From the NCBI RefSeq assembly GCF_029760855.1, contig NZ_SOSI01000008.1:45047-109046 (forward strand): DNA of 64,000 bases. Direction: 5' to 3'. Positions 18,109 to 28,651 of this stretch are shown piece after piece. The notes under the pieces were generated by a model, which did no database searches, had not been told where the DNA came from, and was given only the letters and a program-made list of their open reading frames with translations. The position numbers and the translations under genes are program-made. Position 1 is the first letter of the stretch, and each line of letters opens with the position of its first letter. Source of the DNA: Erythrobacter litoralis (GTDB taxonomy: Bacteria > Pseudomonadota > Alphaproteobacteria > Sphingomonadales > Sphingomonadaceae).

Positions 18109-18166
18109 GAACTGCGCAGGCCGCCGCCGCGTAGCCGAATTTACGAAGCTGATTGGACGTGCCACT

Positions 18167-18835
18167 GTGATCTACGAGATCGTCATCCTCGCCGCGATTG
18201 CCGCCTTTCTCGGGCTGCGCCTCTATTCGGTGCTCGGCAAGCGTTCGGAACACGAGGAGGAAGTGATCCCGCAGCGCTTCGAGCGCAAGGATCAGGCCCC
18301 GCCGCCCGCGCGCGACGTGTCGTCCGAACCGCGGCCGATGCGCCAGCCGTTCAAGGCATCTCCGGCGCTTGAAGACGGCGCCAGTGCGAACGAAACGGCC
18401 ATTCGCGCTATCGTTGCCGCCGATCCGCGCTTCGACCTCATGCAGTTTCTCGACGGTGCGAAAGCCGCATACGGCATGATCCTGGAAGCGTTCTGGAAAG
18501 GCGACCGCGAAACCCTGCGCGAACTGACCGACAGCGATGTTTACGAAGGTTTCGTCTCTGCCATCGATGCGCGGGACGCCGCGGGTGAAACGATGGACAA
18601 CCGCTTGATCCGGATCGAGGATGCGACGGTGCATTCCGCTGATCTCGACGGACGGCAGGCCCGCATTTCCGTCCGCTTCCTTGCCGATATTGCCGCCGTT
18701 ACGCGCGACAAGGATGGCGAAGTCGTCGCCGGTTCGCTCGACGATGCGATCGAAGCCCGCGATGTATGGACATTCACCCGCAACGTCGATTCCCCAGATC
18801 CGAACTGGGTACTCGACGAAACCGACGAAGGCTGA
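18167..18835 (+). CDS. Tim44/TimA-family domain protein
   Basis: 222 residues starting at a GTG. One N-terminal transmembrane segment (MIYEIVILAAIAAFLGLRLY), a charged/proline-rich linker (about 25-65) and a C-terminal Tim44-like domain (from FDLMQFLDGAKAAYGMILEA to VWTFTRNV). In mitochondria Tim44 tethers the import motor; the bacterial relatives are inner-membrane proteins of uncertain role. It begins an operon with mltA (29-base gap) and is divergent from secB. Confidence 0.85.
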   Translation: MIYEIVILAAIAAFLGLRLYSVLGKRSEHEEEVIPQRFERKDQAPPPARDVSSEPRPMRQPFKASPALEDGASANETAIRAIVAADPRFDLMQFLDGAKAAYGMILEAFWKGDRETLRELTDSDVYEGFVSAIDARDAAGETMDNRLIRIEDATVHSADLDGRQARISVRFLADIAAVTRDKDGEVVAGSLDDAIEARDVWTFTRNVDSPDPNWVLDETDEG

Positions 18836-18864
18836 GCCGGACCGGTTTCGAGGGGAAGGGACGA

Positions 18865-20061
18865 ATGATGCGGCTGCTTGCCGGTATTCTGGGGGCCGCC
18901 TTGCTCAGCGGCTGTTCGGGCATGGTGCCCGGCGCGCGCCCGCCGCTCGATACCGGCGTCGCCCCCGCACCGCCGCCGATCCCCGCCGATACGGCCCGCG
19001 CTGCGAACCTGCGTGCCGGACCCGACATCGCCACCTTGTCGATTGCGAGCGCGGATGCGGCCTCCGCCCTTTCCGCCTTTCGCGCCTCCTGTGCCAAGAT
19101 CCTCTATCGCGACGACACCAGCGGCCTGACCACGCGTACCGACTGGCAGGCGCCGTGCAGTGCTGCGCAAAGCTGGACGGGCGACGCGCGCAACTTCTTT
19201 TCCAGCCAGTTCGAAAGCGTGATCGTCGGCGACGGCTCGGCATTCGCGACCGGATATTTCGAACCGGAGATCCTCGGCAGCCGCGTGCCCACGCCGGGCT
19301 ATGCCGTCCCGGTCTACAAAATGCCGCCCGATCTCGTGCGCGCGTGGCCCGCCGACATGCCGGAAAGCGAACGCAGCGGCCGCCCGCCGCTCGGCCGTTA
19401 CGACGAGAGCGGCGCGTTCCTCCCCTATTTCGAACGTGCGGAAATCGAACGCGGCGCGTTGGCGGGCAAGGGTCTGGAGATCGCCTGGGCTGCCGACGGA
19501 ATCGAATTCTTCTTCTTGCAGATACAGGGCTCCGGCCTCTTGCGCTTGCCGGATGGGTCGATGATGCGGATCGGCTATGCCGGGCAGAACGGCCGCGAAT
19601 ATGTCGGCATTGGATCGGTCATGCGCGAACACGGGCTGATCGGCGAAGGGCCGGGGCAATATCCCGGCTCGATGCAGGGTATCGTCCAGTATCTGCGCGA
19701 ACATCCGCAGGAGGGCGCGGACCTGATGCGGCTCAACAAGAGCTGGATTTTCTTTCGCGAGTTGACGACCGACGGGCCCCTCGGTTCGCTGGAAATTCCT
19801 GTGCGACGCGGCGACAGCGTGGCGGTTGATCCGAAATTCGTGCCCTATGGTGCGCCCGTCTTCCTCGATCTCGACCGCGACGTGGCCGACGGGCTGTGGA
19901 TCGCGCAGGATACCGGCGGCGCGATCAAGGGCGCCAACCGCTTCGACACGTTCTGGGGCAACGGGGCGGACGCGCGCGAGATCGCGGGCGGCATGAGCGG
20001 GCGGGGCCGGGCGCTGATCCTGCTGCCCAAGGGAACGCTCGCCCGCCTGCAAGCGCAATGA
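18865..20061 (+). CDS. mltA: Membrane-bound lytic murein transglycosylase A
   Basis: Cleaves peptidoglycan glycan strands with formation of 1,6-anhydro-muramic acid, acting as an outer-membrane lipoprotein. 398 residues from the ATG at 18865, which has a GGGGAAGG upstream. The lipobox is LSGC (MRLLAGILGAALLSGCSG). The MltA domain includes the ATGYFEPEILGSR and VPVYKMPPDL segments; the C-terminal 3D domain carries the catalytic aspartate in WIAQDTGGAIKG. The stop overlaps the next start as ATGA. Confidence 0.95.
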   Translation: MMRLLAGILGAALLSGCSGMVPGARPPLDTGVAPAPPPIPADTARAANLRAGPDIATLSIASADAASALSAFRASCAKILYRDDTSGLTTRTDWQAPCSAAQSWTGDARNFFSSQFESVIVGDGSAFATGYFEPEILGSRVPTPGYAVPVYKMPPDLVRAWPADMPESERSGRPPLGRYDESGAFLPYFERAEIERGALAGKGLEIAWAADGIEFFFLQIQGSGLLRLPDGSMMRIGYAGQNGREYVGIGSVMREHGLIGEGPGQYPGSMQGIVQYLREHPQEGADLMRLNKSWIFFRELTTDGPLGSLEIPVRRGDSVAVDPKFVPYGAPVFLDLDRDVADGLWIAQDTGGAIKGANRFDTFWGNGADAREIAGGMSGRGRALILLPKGTLARLQAQ

Positions 20062-20609
20062 CCGCCCCGCGCGGGTTGAGTGAGGAAGAGGCCGCCGCCT
20101 GGGACAAGCTCGCCGCGACGGTGACGCCGCTTGTGCCGGTAACCAAACCTCCCAAGGCTTTGCCGAAGGTCTCGGTCGCGCCGCCTGCTCCTATCAAGAA
20201 ACCTGCAGTATCCGTTCCCAAACCGAGGCGCACCGTCGCTCACACCCCGCCCACGTCGGTGCAGCGCGGGCTCGACTCTCATTGGGAACGACGGATGAAG
20301 GCCGGTTCGGTCGAACCCGATTTCACGCTCGACCTTCACGGCCATGGCCTCGACGCGGCGTACAACCGCCTGATGAGCGGCGTGGCGCAGGCCCGTGCGA
20401 TGGATGCGCGTACCATCTTGCTAATCGCGGGCAAGTCGCGCCCCGTCGATCCGGCGGACCGGGGCACGCGCCGCGGCGCGATCCGCGCCAAAGTGCTCGA
20501 CTGGCTGGCGGCCTCGAGCCATTCCTCCGCCATTGCCGCCATACGAAAAGCGCACCGCCGCCACGGGGGCGAGGGTGCGCTTTACATCATCCTGAAACGC
20601 GGGCGCTGA
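20058..20609 (+). CDS. Smr/MutS2-type domain protein
   Basis: 183 residues with an Ala/Pro/Lys-rich disordered N-terminal half and a C-terminal Smr domain. The motifs are LDLHGHGLDAAYNRL (the LDLHG motif) and LLIAGKSRPVDPADRGTRRG near the GxG position. Stand-alone Smr domains are nucleases or RNA/DNA-binding proteins. The ATG overlaps the mltA stop, so it is coupled to mltA, an arrangement I recall as common in sphingomonads. The longer frame to 19896 overlaps mltA and is spurious. Confidence 0.9.
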   Translation: MTAPRGLSEEEAAAWDKLAATVTPLVPVTKPPKALPKVSVAPPAPIKKPAVSVPKPRRTVAHTPPTSVQRGLDSHWERRMKAGSVEPDFTLDLHGHGLDAAYNRLMSGVAQARAMDARTILLIAGKSRPVDPADRGTRRGAIRAKVLDWLAASSHSSAIAAIRKAHRRHGGEGALYIILKRGR

Positions 20610-20612
20610 CCG

Positions 20613-22094
20613 TCAGCCGATATCGTCCGCGCTGAACGGGAATTGCCGTTTTTCGTGCTGGACGCTGATCCAGTGCGTCTTGGTGAACGCCTCCACCGCC
20701 CAGCGCCCGTTGAAGCGGCCGAGGCCCGAATTCTTCGCGCCGCCGAAGGGGCTGAAGGGGCTGTCGTTCACAGTCTGGTCGTTGATGTGGGTCATCCCCG
20801 CTTCCACCTGTTTCGCAAAGGCGAGGGCGCGCCCCTCGTCGCGGCTGAACACCGCGCTCGACAGGCCCATCTCGGTCGCATTGGCGAGTTCGAGTGCATG
20901 GTCCTCGTCGCGGGCTCGCTGGATCGGGGCGAGGGGACCGAAGATCTCGTTCGTTACGAGGCAATTGTCCTCGCCGACATCGGTGAAGACATGCGGCGGA
21001 ATGACCAGGCCATCCGGCTCGCCGCCCAAGGCGCAGGTCGCGCCTTGGTCCTTTGCCTTGGCGATCATCTCAACGATGCCGTCGAACTGGTCGCGGTTGA
21101 CGATCGGGCCGATCATACAGGCCGGATCGTCGCGCTTGCCGACCGTGAGCTTCTTCGTGCGGGCGACGAATTTCTTCACGAACTCGTCATGGATCGCGTC
21201 TTCCACCACGATGCGGTTGGCGATCATGCAGATCTGGCCTTGATGGACGAATTTGCCCCACACGCTCGCTTCAACAGCATAGTCGATATCGGCGTCGTCC
21301 AGCACAACGATGGGCGAATTACCGCCGAGCTCCAGTTCCAGCGCCTTCAACCGATCGGAATCGAGCGCAGCCTTGCCAACCCCGCGCCCGACCGGGGTGG
21401 AGCCCGTGAACGAGACGACCGAAGGGATCGGGTGCTGCACGAAGGCATCGCCTATTTCCGAACCCTTGCCCGGCAATACGGCGACGAGGCCAGGCGGCAG
21501 GTCCGCTTCCTCGCAAATCGCGGCGAAGATCGTGCCGCCGGTGACGATGGAATCGCTCGCCGGTTTGACGACGACTCCATTGCCCAGCGCGAGAGCCGGA
21601 AAAAGCGTGCGCGCGGTCAGTTGCAGCGGGAAATTCCACGGCGAGACCAGCGCGATCACGCCTGCCGGTTGGCGATAGGCGCGGCTTTCCTTACCCGGCA
21701 GACTTTCCGGGAGGATCGCGCCTTCCATCATGAACGGCAGGGCGCCCGCCTCGTTGCGTGCGACCTGCACAACCAGCATCAGTTCGAGCGCCGCCTTCAG
21801 CTTCGTGCCGCCGACCTCGCGCACGATCCATTCGGCAATCTCGTCCTTCCGGCCTTCGATGATGTCCGCGATCGCGTGCATCTTTGCCGAGCGGGCGGCG
21901 GGCGGAAGCTTCGCCCACTCCTTCTGTGCCGCCGCGCTGGCCTTGAAGGCTTCGTCGACGTCGCTTTCGCTCGCGCCCGCCATTTCGAAGATCGTGCTTT
22001 CGTCCCACGGGCTGACGTTCGTCAGCGTGCTACCGCTGCCCAAACGCCATTCGCCTGCGAGATGAAGCCTGTCGAGCGTATCGTAAGCTGCCAT
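20613..22094 (-). CDS. Aldehyde dehydrogenase family protein
   Basis: NAD(P)-dependent aldehyde oxidation. 493 residues. The Rossmann region has FTGSTPVGRGVGKAA, the general base is in LELGGNSPIVV, and the nucleophilic cysteine in GQICMIANR. C-terminal FGGAKNSGLGR is present. It resembles the benzaldehyde/vanillin/salicylaldehyde dehydrogenase branch, but the substrate is not certain. Start 22094 (MAAYDTLDRL) fits; the extension to 22136 enters the catalase gene. It follows the catalase gene by 8 bases, so the two are probably cotranscribed. Tail-to-tail with the Smr gene. Confidence 0.92.
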   Translation of the reverse strand: MAAYDTLDRLHLAGEWRLGSGSTLTNVSPWDESTIFEMAGASESDVDEAFKASAAAQKEWAKLPPAARSAKMHAIADIIEGRKDEIAEWIVREVGGTKLKAALELMLVVQVARNEAGALPFMMEGAILPESLPGKESRAYRQPAGVIALVSPWNFPLQLTARTLFPALALGNGVVVKPASDSIVTGGTIFAAICEEADLPPGLVAVLPGKGSEIGDAFVQHPIPSVVSFTGSTPVGRGVGKAALDSDRLKALELELGGNSPIVVLDDADIDYAVEASVWGKFVHQGQICMIANRIVVEDAIHDEFVKKFVARTKKLTVGKRDDPACMIGPIVNRDQFDGIVEMIAKAKDQGATCALGGEPDGLVIPPHVFTDVGEDNCLVTNEIFGPLAPIQRARDEDHALELANATEMGLSSAVFSRDEGRALAFAKQVEAGMTHINDQTVNDSPFSPFGGAKNSGLGRFNGRWAVEAFTKTHWISVQHEKRQFPFSADDIG

Positions 22095-22102
22095 CGTTCC
22101 GC

Positions 22103-23692
22103 TTACTCTGCCGCCTCTGCCTGATGATAGGGGCATTGTTGCGCGACATCGGCGGTCTCGGGCATTCCGGTGTAGCCGTCGATCGATTCCGCCGACGCCA
22201 TGCCCGGCGCTTTCGATTCGCCGCCGATCATTTCGCGGGTCTTCTTCTCGATGCGGTCACCGATGCTCTGGTCGACATTGCGCCAGTATTCGAAGGCACG
22301 CTTCAAGACGGGTTCGCTCACACCGTCCGCGAGATGGCCGGACACGTTCGATACGAAGCGGTCCCGCTGCGCATCGTCCATGACGTCACGCACGAGCGCG
22401 CCGGGCTGGCTCCAGTCGTCGTCGTCCTCGCGCAAGGTATAGGCCTGGCGGACCATGTCGCCATCGGCGTGCCATGTCGCTTCCCCGCCAACCTGCGGTT
22501 GGGCAGCGGGACCGCCATAGGAATTCGGGGCGTAGACCGGATCCACCGACTTCTCGATCCGCATCACGCCTTGCTGTGAATAGGAATTTACCTCGGCTGC
22601 CTTGGGGCTGTTGACCGGGATCTGCTTGTAATTGACGCCGAGCCGCGCGCGGTGCGCATCCGAATAGGAGAAACCGCGGGCGAGCAGCATCTTGTCGGGC
22701 GAGAGACCGATGCCGGGCACCATGTTGTTCGGCTCGAATGCGAGCTGTTCGATTTCACTGTGCCAATCGGTCGGATTGCGATCCAGCGTCAACTTGCCGA
22801 CTTCGATCAACGGATAGTCGCCGTGCGGCCAGGTTTTGGTGAGATCGAACGGGTTGATGCGATAGGTCTTCGCGTCCTCGTACGGCATGATCTGCCATTT
22901 GAGCGTCCAGCTGGGATAGTCGCCTTCGCTGATGGCATTGAACAGGTCGCGGCGGTGATAGTCGCTATCCTCGCCGGCCTTCTTCACCGCCTCGTCCTGC
23001 GTGAAATGGGCATTGCCGCCTTTATCGCCGACATCGGTGTGGAAGTGGAACTTCACCCAGAACTTCTCGCCTTCCTCGTTGATCAGCATATAGGTATGGC
23101 TGGAATAGCCGTTCATCTCGCGCCAGTTCTTCGGCACGCCGCGATCGCCCATGAGATATGCGACCTGGTGCGCGCTTTCCGGGCTGAGGGTCCAGAAATC
23201 CCACATCATGTCGTGATCGCGCAGACCGTTATCGGCGCGGCGCTTCTGCGAATTGATGAAATGCTGGAACTTGAGCGGATCGCGCACGAAGAAGATCGGC
23301 GTGTTGTTGCCGACCATGTCGAAATTGCCGTCTTCGGTGTAGAACTTGACCGAGAAACCGCGCGGGTCGCGCCAGGTATCGGGGCTGCCGCGCTCACCGG
23401 CAACGGTGCTGAAACGCATCGCCACTTCGGTTTTCGCGCCCGGCTGAAACAGCTTGGCCTTCGTATATTTCGAAACGTCCGCGGTAGTTTCCCAATGACC
23501 GAACGCACCCGAACCCTTGGCGTGAGGCCGGCGCTCGGGAATGTTGATGCGATTGAAGTTCGCCATCTGCTCAAGCAGGTAGGTATCGTTGAGGACGATC
23601 GGCCCATCGCGGCCCAAGGTCAGCGAATGTTCGTCGCTCTGGACGGGGATGCCCGCATCGGTGGTGGTGCGGGGGAGTTTGGTATCGGCCAT
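22103..23692 (-). CDS. Monofunctional heme catalase (small-subunit type)
   Basis: Decomposes hydrogen peroxide to water and oxygen. 529 residues, near the small-subunit catalase length with a C-terminal extension. Distal His57 ([12 protein letters not shown]), Asn130 ([11 protein letters not shown]) and the heme-ligand Tyr343 ([14 protein letters not shown]) are intact. Start 23692 (MADTKLPRT) has AGGA upstream. It lies directly downstream of katG on the same strand with a strong terminator between them, so it probably has its own promoter in 23693-23806. It could be named katA or katE; the clade cannot be fixed by eye. Confidence 0.95.
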   Translation of the reverse strand: MADTKLPRTTTDAGIPVQSDEHSLTLGRDGPIVLNDTYLLEQMANFNRINIPERRPHAKGSGAFGHWETTADVSKYTKAKLFQPGAKTEVAMRFSTVAGERGSPDTWRDPRGFSVKFYTEDGNFDMVGNNTPIFFVRDPLKFQHFINSQKRRADNGLRDHDMMWDFWTLSPESAHQVAYLMGDRGVPKNWREMNGYSSHTYMLINEEGEKFWVKFHFHTDVGDKGGNAHFTQDEAVKKAGEDSDYHRRDLFNAISEGDYPSWTLKWQIMPYEDAKTYRINPFDLTKTWPHGDYPLIEVGKLTLDRNPTDWHSEIEQLAFEPNNMVPGIGLSPDKMLLARGFSYSDAHRARLGVNYKQIPVNSPKAAEVNSYSQQGVMRIEKSVDPVYAPNSYGGPAAQPQVGGEATWHADGDMVRQAYTLREDDDDWSQPGALVRDVMDDAQRDRFVSNVSGHLADGVSEPVLKRAFEYWRNVDQSIGDRIEKKTREMIGGESKAPGMASAESIDGYTGMPETADVAQQCPYHQAEAAE

Positions 23693-23806
23693 GATGGAAT
23701 TCCTGAAGAGTTTTAAGCAGTTCGCTTGATGGCGAAACGGCTCGGCGGGGCAGGTCGTTCCCCGCAACGGGGGAATTAGACGCGCAGAAACAACGGCCCG
23801 AAACAA

Positions 23807-23836
23807 AAGGCCCTCGGCATCGCTGCCGAGGGCCTT
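23807..23836 (-). terminator. Intrinsic terminator of katG
   Basis: A perfect 13-bp stem AAGGCCCTCGGCA / TGCCGAGGGCCTT with a 4-base loop, followed on the minus strand by TTGTTT. It lies 23 bases past the katG stop. Confidence 0.85.
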
Positions 23837-23858
23837 GTTTCAAGAGAGGCGCTGCGCC

Positions 23859-26072
23859 TTACTTGTGGTATTTCGCATAGGTGAGATCGAAGCGGTCGGC
23901 TTCCATTACCTTGGTCCACGCCTTCACGAAGTCCTTCACGAACTTTTCCTCGTGACCCCGCTCGCCATAGACTTCGGCAACCGAGCGAAGCTGCGAGTTG
24001 GAACCGAAGACGAGGTCGGTCCGCGTCGCGGTCCACTTCTCAGATTTGTCTTCGCGATTGCGGCCGACGAATTTCTCGTCGCCGCTTTCGTCCACGACTT
24101 CCCAGAAGGTGTTCATGTCGAGCAGGTGGGTGAAGAAGTCGTTCGACAGCACGCCCTTGCGGTCCGTGAACACGCCTTCGTCACCGGCGCTGGAATGGTT
24201 CGCACCCAGCACCCGCATCCCGCCGACCAGCACGGTCATCTCGGGAATCGACAGGCCGAGCAAGCTGGCGCGGTCGATGAGGATGTCCTCGGTCTTCACG
24301 CTGTGCTTGGTCTTGAGGAAGTTGCGGAACCCGTCTGCGAAGGGCTCCAGCGGCTCCCAGCTTTCGGCGTCGAAATCTTCCGGCTTCGCGTCGCCGCGTC
24401 CGGTAGTGACCGGAACGGTGATGTCGAACCCGCCGTCCTTCGCTGCCTTCTCGACCGCGGCGGCACCGGCCAGCACGATGGCATCGGCCATCGAGATCGA
24501 CCCGCGCAGTTCGTCGAGCTTGGAGAGGACCTTGCCGAGTTCCTCAGGGTCGTTGGCCTTCCAGTTCTTCAATTCATCGAACCGGATATGCGCGCCGTTC
24601 GCACCGCCGCGATGGTCGGACTTGCGATAGGTGCTTGCAGATGCCCAAGCCGCCTTGACCAGTTCGGATACGGACAGACCGCTATCCAGCACCTTGCTCT
24701 TGAAGCTCGCCACGTCGCTGTCGGAAACCTTGGTTCCGGCAGGGATCGGGTCCTGCCAGATCAGGTCTTCGGAAGGCACATCCGGGCCGAGATAGCGGAT
24801 CTTCGGACCCATATCGCGGTGGGTCAGCTTGAACCACGCGCGGGCGAAGGCATCGTCCAGCGCGGACTGGTCGTTGAGGAAACGTTCGGAAATCTTGCGA
24901 TATTCCGGGTCGCGCTTCAACGCCATGTCGGCGGTGGTCATCATGGTGGGGACCTTCTTCGACGGATCGCGCGCATCGGGCGCCATGTCCGCCTCTTCCT
25001 GGTCGATCGGCTGCCACTGCTTGGCACCCGCCGGGCTTTCCACCAGCTCATAATCGTATTTGAACAGGAGGCGGAAGTAATCGTTGCCCCACTCCGTCGG
25101 GTTCGGAGTCCACGCACCTTCGATGCCCGAGGTGGTGATGTGGCCCTTGTCGATCTGCTCGGCATCGGTGGCCCAGCCGAAGCCCATCATATGGATGTCG
25201 CCGCCTTCCGGCGCTTTCGACAGCGTTTCGGGCTTGGCCGCGCCGTGGCATTTGCCGAAGGCGTGGCCGCCGGCGGTCAGCGCGACGGTTTCCTCGTCGT
25301 TCATGGCCATGCGGGCGAAAGTCTCGCGCATATCGCGTGCCATGCCTTCCGCATCGTGCGGATTGCCGCCCGGACCTTCGGGATTGACGTAGATCAGGCC
25401 CATCTGGATCGCGGCGAGCGGGTTTTCGAGCGCCTTGCCCTCATCGGGAAGGATGCGCGTCTCGACGCCCTCGTCGACCCACTGCTCTTCCGAACCCCAG
25501 TAGATGTCCTGCTCCGGTTCGTACACGTCCTTGCGGCCGCCGCCGAAGCCGAACACCGGGCCGCCCATGCTTTCGATGGCGACATTGCCGGTCAGCACGA
25601 ACAGGTCGGCCCAGCTGATGTGCTTGCCGTATTTCTGCTTGATCGGCCACAGGAGGCGGCGCGCCTTGTCGAGGTTGCCGTTGTCCGGCCAGCTGTTGAG
25701 CGGGGCGAAGCGCTGCTGCCCGCTGGAGGCGCCGCCGCGTCCATCGCCGGTGCGATAGGTGCCCGCCGCGTGCCATGCCATGCGGATGAAGAAGGGGCCG
25801 TAATGCCCGTAATCGGCTGGCCACCAGCTCTGGCTGTCGGTCATCAAGGCCTTGATGTCGGCTTTGATTGCGTCGTAGTCGAGAAGATTGAACGCTTCGC
25901 AGTAATCGTAATCCTCGCCCATCGGATCGGGCGACTGACCGCCCTGGGTGAGAATGTGCAGATCGAGCGCATCGGGCCACCAGTCGCGATTGGTCCGGCC
26001 GAGCAGGGCGCGCACGCCGCCATCGCCGGTGAAAGGGCAACCGCCCGAAATGGAACCTGTTTCTGCGTCCAT
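23859..26072 (-). CDS. katG: Catalase-peroxidase
   Basis: Bifunctional heme enzyme removing hydrogen peroxide and some organic peroxides. 737 residues with the duplicated peroxidase architecture. Active-site Arg97, Trp100 and His101 are in [14 protein letters not shown]; the Met-Tyr-Trp adduct residues are Trp100, Tyr228 ([11 protein letters not shown]) and Met255; proximal His270 is in [12 protein letters not shown]. Start 26072 has AAGGAGAG upstream. No OxyR gene is adjacent. Confidence 0.98.
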   Translation of the reverse strand: MDAETGSISGGCPFTGDGGVRALLGRTNRDWWPDALDLHILTQGGQSPDPMGEDYDYCEAFNLLDYDAIKADIKALMTDSQSWWPADYGHYGPFFIRMAWHAAGTYRTGDGRGGASSGQQRFAPLNSWPDNGNLDKARRLLWPIKQKYGKHISWADLFVLTGNVAIESMGGPVFGFGGGRKDVYEPEQDIYWGSEEQWVDEGVETRILPDEGKALENPLAAIQMGLIYVNPEGPGGNPHDAEGMARDMRETFARMAMNDEETVALTAGGHAFGKCHGAAKPETLSKAPEGGDIHMMGFGWATDAEQIDKGHITTSGIEGAWTPNPTEWGNDYFRLLFKYDYELVESPAGAKQWQPIDQEEADMAPDARDPSKKVPTMMTTADMALKRDPEYRKISERFLNDQSALDDAFARAWFKLTHRDMGPKIRYLGPDVPSEDLIWQDPIPAGTKVSDSDVASFKSKVLDSGLSVSELVKAAWASASTYRKSDHRGGANGAHIRFDELKNWKANDPEELGKVLSKLDELRGSISMADAIVLAGAAAVEKAAKDGGFDITVPVTTGRGDAKPEDFDAESWEPLEPFADGFRNFLKTKHSVKTEDILIDRASLLGLSIPEMTVLVGGMRVLGANHSSAGDEGVFTDRKGVLSNDFFTHLLDMNTFWEVVDESGDEKFVGRNREDKSEKWTATRTDLVFGSNSQLRSVAEVYGERGHEEKFVKDFVKAWTKVMEADRFDLTYAKYHK

Positions 26073-26212
26073 GATGTCTCTCCTTCAAACGGGCGAGGTC
26101 ACGCCCTTCGTTATTGATTAGGTTTATGCCTAAGACAGTTCGACGGGTCCAATCGATTAAATGCGTCGGTTTGATAGCTCTACGCGATGAAGGGTGACGC
26201 GTTTCCGTAGCG

Positions 26213-26860
26213 TCAGTCCGGTTCTGCGAGGCGGACCGCGCCATGAACCGAGGCTTCCGCCAGCAAGCCCAATCCGGCGCCTACGGTTATGTCGCTCGGA
26301 TAGTGCGCGCAGCGCGGTATCTGGATCAGCGCGATGGCGGCAGCGGGCGCTCGAGCCGGCCAGGCCAGCCGCGGATATTCACGACCCAGCGCCATGGCGA
26401 CGGCGACCGCACCCGCGGTATGGCCCGAGGGGAAGGAATTGTAATCGCCCTCGTCGCGTTTACCCTCGTCGAGCTCGTAACGCTGTTCGTCATGCAACAA
26501 CGAGGGCCGGGTTCGGTCGACGCTCTTCTTGATCACCGCCTTGATGCCGGTGGCCACAAGATGGGACGCGATCATGCGTCCTCCGGCACGCATCATGCGC
26601 GGATTACGTAGGATCGCTCCTAGGGCGAATGTCCCGAGGCACAGGGAAAGAAGCGGCGGCTGGTCGGCTACTTCGCTGGCCGTTCCCAAAGCCTTGACGA
26701 CCTTGGTTTCGCGGTAGGAAACCATCGTGTCCGCGACCGCGATGTCCGCCTGTTCGATCGCCTTCACCGGCTCGGGTCCGTCGCGATCAACCTTGGAATC
26801 GACCCGCGCATCGTCGGACGCGTCGGAGTTTTTCGAATTAGGGTGAGTACGATCCATCAT
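26213..26860 (-). CDS. PAP2-superfamily phosphatase, membrane protein
   Basis: 215 residues. The acid-phosphatase/vanadium-haloperoxidase motifs are complete: KKSVDRTRPS (motif 1), NSFPSGHTAG (motif 2) and PRCAHYPSDITVG (motif 3, His and Asp). Several hydrophobic helices suggest an integral membrane lipid phosphatase, for example acting on phosphatidate or undecaprenyl diphosphate; the substrate is not known. The acidic N-terminus (about 40 residues) is unlike the core. Start 26860 or 26857 (adjacent ATGs). It follows ahpF on the same strand with a hairpin in the gap. Confidence 0.88.
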   Translation of the reverse strand: MMDRTHPNSKNSDASDDARVDSKVDRDGPEPVKAIEQADIAVADTMVSYRETKVVKALGTASEVADQPPLLSLCLGTFALGAILRNPRMMRAGGRMIASHLVATGIKAVIKKSVDRTRPSLLHDEQRYELDEGKRDEGDYNSFPSGHTAGAVAVAMALGREYPRLAWPARAPAAAIALIQIPRCAHYPSDITVGAGLGLLAEASVHGAVRLAEPD

Positions 26861-26868
26861 TGTCGAAC

Positions 26869-26894
26869 GCCCGGACCTTGGGGCAGGTCCGGGC
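26869..26894. terminator. Hairpin between ahpF and the PAP2 gene
   Basis: A perfect 10-bp stem GCCCGGACCT / AGGTCCGGGC with a 6-base loop, 17 bases past the ahpF stop. There is no T-run after it, so it may be an RNA-stabilising hairpin or a weak terminator. Confidence 0.45.
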
Positions 26895-26911
26895 AATCGA
26901 CATAATGTAGA

Positions 26912-28501
26912 TCAGGCCGCTTTGGCGATTTCTTCCGCCGGTTCGGTACGGATGAGGTAATCGAAGGCGGACAGGCCGGCTTTCGAACCCTCGCCCATCG
27001 CGACGACGATCTGCTTGTACGGCACGTCGGTTACGTCGCCCGCGCCGAAAACGCCTGGAAGATTCGTCCGTCCTTCGGCGTCCGTCTCGATCTCGCCGAA
27101 CTTCGAAAGGGCGAGGCCGCTGTCCTTCAGCCATTCGGTATTGGGAACGAGGCCGATCTGGATGAAGACGCCTTCAAGTTCGACGGTCCGCTCTTCGCCG
27201 CTGTCACGATCCTTGAGGCGCAGGCCGGACACTTTGCCGTCCTTGCCGAGGATTTCGGTCGTCTGTCCGCTGGTAACGATATCGATATTGGAGAGGCTGC
27301 GCAGCTTGGCCTGAAGCACCTCGTCGGCGCGCAGCTTGCTGTCGTATTCGATCAGCGTGACATGGCCGACGATCTTGGCAAGGTCGATCGCCGCCTCGAC
27401 GCCGGAATTTCCGCCGCCGACCACTGCGATGCGCTTGCCCTTGAACAGCGGACCGTCGCAATGCGGGCAATAGGCGACGCCCTTGTTGCGATATTCCGCT
27501 TCGCCCGGCACGCCGAGATTACGCCAGCGCGCCCCGGTCGCAAGGATCAGGCTGCGGCTTTTCAGCGATGCACCATTGCCCAGTTCGACCGTGTGCAGAC
27601 CGCCCTCTTCCGTGGCCGGAACAAGCTTTACCGCTTTGGCGAGATTCATCAGGTCGATGTCGTATTCGCCGACATGGCGCTCCAGTTCGCCCGCCAGTTT
27701 CGGCCCTTCGGTATAAGCCGTACCGGGCAGGTTCTCGATGCCGAGCGTATCATGCAGCTGTCCGCCGAAACGTTCGGCTGCGATGCCGGTACGGAAGCCC
27801 TTGCGCGCAGTATAGATCGACGCGCCAGCGCCCGCCGGACCGCCGCCGACGACCAGTACTTCGAACGGGTCCTTCTTGCTGAGCTTCTCGGCAGTCTTCG
27901 CATCCGCGCCGGTATCGACCTTGGCGAGGATTTCGGCGAGTTCCATCTTGCCGTTGTAGAACGGTTCGCCGTTCAGGAAGGTCGCGGGCACAGCCATCAC
28001 GTCGCGGCGCTCGACCTCGTCCTGGAACGTGCCGCCTTCGATGAGCGTGGCTGTCACGCGCGAATTCTCGAGCGCCAACAGGGTCAGTGCCTGCACCACA
28101 TCGGGGCAGTTGTGGCACGATAGCGAGAAATACATTTCGAATTCGAAATCGCCTTCGAGGCCGCGGACCTGTTCGAGCAGGTCGGCGTCGACCTTCGGCG
28201 GATGGCCGCCAGCCCACAGCAGGGCGAGGACCAGCGACGTGAATTCGTGCCCCATCGGCAGGCCGGCGAAGCGGACCCACTTCTCCGCATCGCTCGCACG
28301 GCGGATGATGAAGCTCGGTACGCGCTCGTCGATGCCGTCGAAGCTGGCGCTAACCATATCGTGCAGTCCGGCGATCTCCTCGAGCAATTCGCGCGTCTGG
28401 GCCGACTTCGCATCGTCGCCCAAGGTGGCGACGAGTTCGATCGGTTCGCGCAGGTTCGCAAGGTAGGTTTCGAGCTGCTGTGTCATCGCGGCGTCGAGCA
28501 T
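26912..28501 (-). CDS. ahpF: Alkyl hydroperoxide reductase subunit F
   Basis: Flavoprotein that passes electrons from NAD(P)H to AhpC. 529 residues. The N-terminal double thioredoxin-fold domain has Cys129-x-x-Cys132 (LSCHNCPD); the thioredoxin-reductase-like part has the FAD motif [19 protein letters not shown] and redox Cys345/Cys348 (YCPHCDG). Start 28501 has CGGAG about 8 bases upstream; an inner ATG at 28486 lacks one. It lies 150 bases downstream of ahpC, across three hairpins. Confidence 0.97.
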   Translation of the reverse strand: MLDAAMTQQLETYLANLREPIELVATLGDDAKSAQTRELLEEIAGLHDMVSASFDGIDERVPSFIIRRASDAEKWVRFAGLPMGHEFTSLVLALLWAGGHPPKVDADLLEQVRGLEGDFEFEMYFSLSCHNCPDVVQALTLLALENSRVTATLIEGGTFQDEVERRDVMAVPATFLNGEPFYNGKMELAEILAKVDTGADAKTAEKLSKKDPFEVLVVGGGPAGAGASIYTARKGFRTGIAAERFGGQLHDTLGIENLPGTAYTEGPKLAGELERHVGEYDIDLMNLAKAVKLVPATEEGGLHTVELGNGASLKSRSLILATGARWRNLGVPGEAEYRNKGVAYCPHCDGPLFKGKRIAVVGGGNSGVEAAIDLAKIVGHVTLIEYDSKLRADEVLQAKLRSLSNIDIVTSGQTTEILGKDGKVSGLRLKDRDSGEERTVELEGVFIQIGLVPNTEWLKDSGLALSKFGEIETDAEGRTNLPGVFGAGDVTDVPYKQIVVAMGEGSKAGLSAFDYLIRTEPAEEIAKAA

Positions 28502-28542
28502 GGATCACTCCGGCTGGTTCGATTGGATTGGGAAGGCTGCAA

Positions 28543-28637
28543 AAGGCCCGGAGCGAGGGGGGGAGGTAGTGCTCCGGGCCTTCCAGCGACCCGAGCGGGG
28601 CTCGGGCTCTTGTGGCCGGCGGTTCGTGCCGCCGGCC
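28543..28637 (-). promoter_or_regulatory. Three consecutive hairpins in the ahpC-ahpF intergenic region
   Basis: Perfect stems: 28614-28622 with 28629-28637 (9 bp, GGCCGGCGG), 28590-28596 with 28600-28606 (7 bp, CCCGAGC), and 28543-28554 with 28571-28582 (12 bp, AAGGCCCGGAGC). The last in transcription order is followed by TTTTGCAG on the minus strand. Together they resemble a partial terminator and 3'-end stabiliser that would make ahpC mRNA more abundant than ahpF. Confidence 0.6.
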
Positions 28638-28651
28638 TGTATCGGCGGGTG

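Noticed and set aside
20643..22124. 493-codon frame antisense to the aldehyde dehydrogenase
   Set aside because: Antisense artefact. The aldehyde dehydrogenase frame has all catalytic motifs.
23835..26117. 760-codon open frame antisense to katG
   Set aside because: Long antisense frames are common in G+C-rich genes. The katG frame is complete with all active-site residues, and the antisense product shows no domain.
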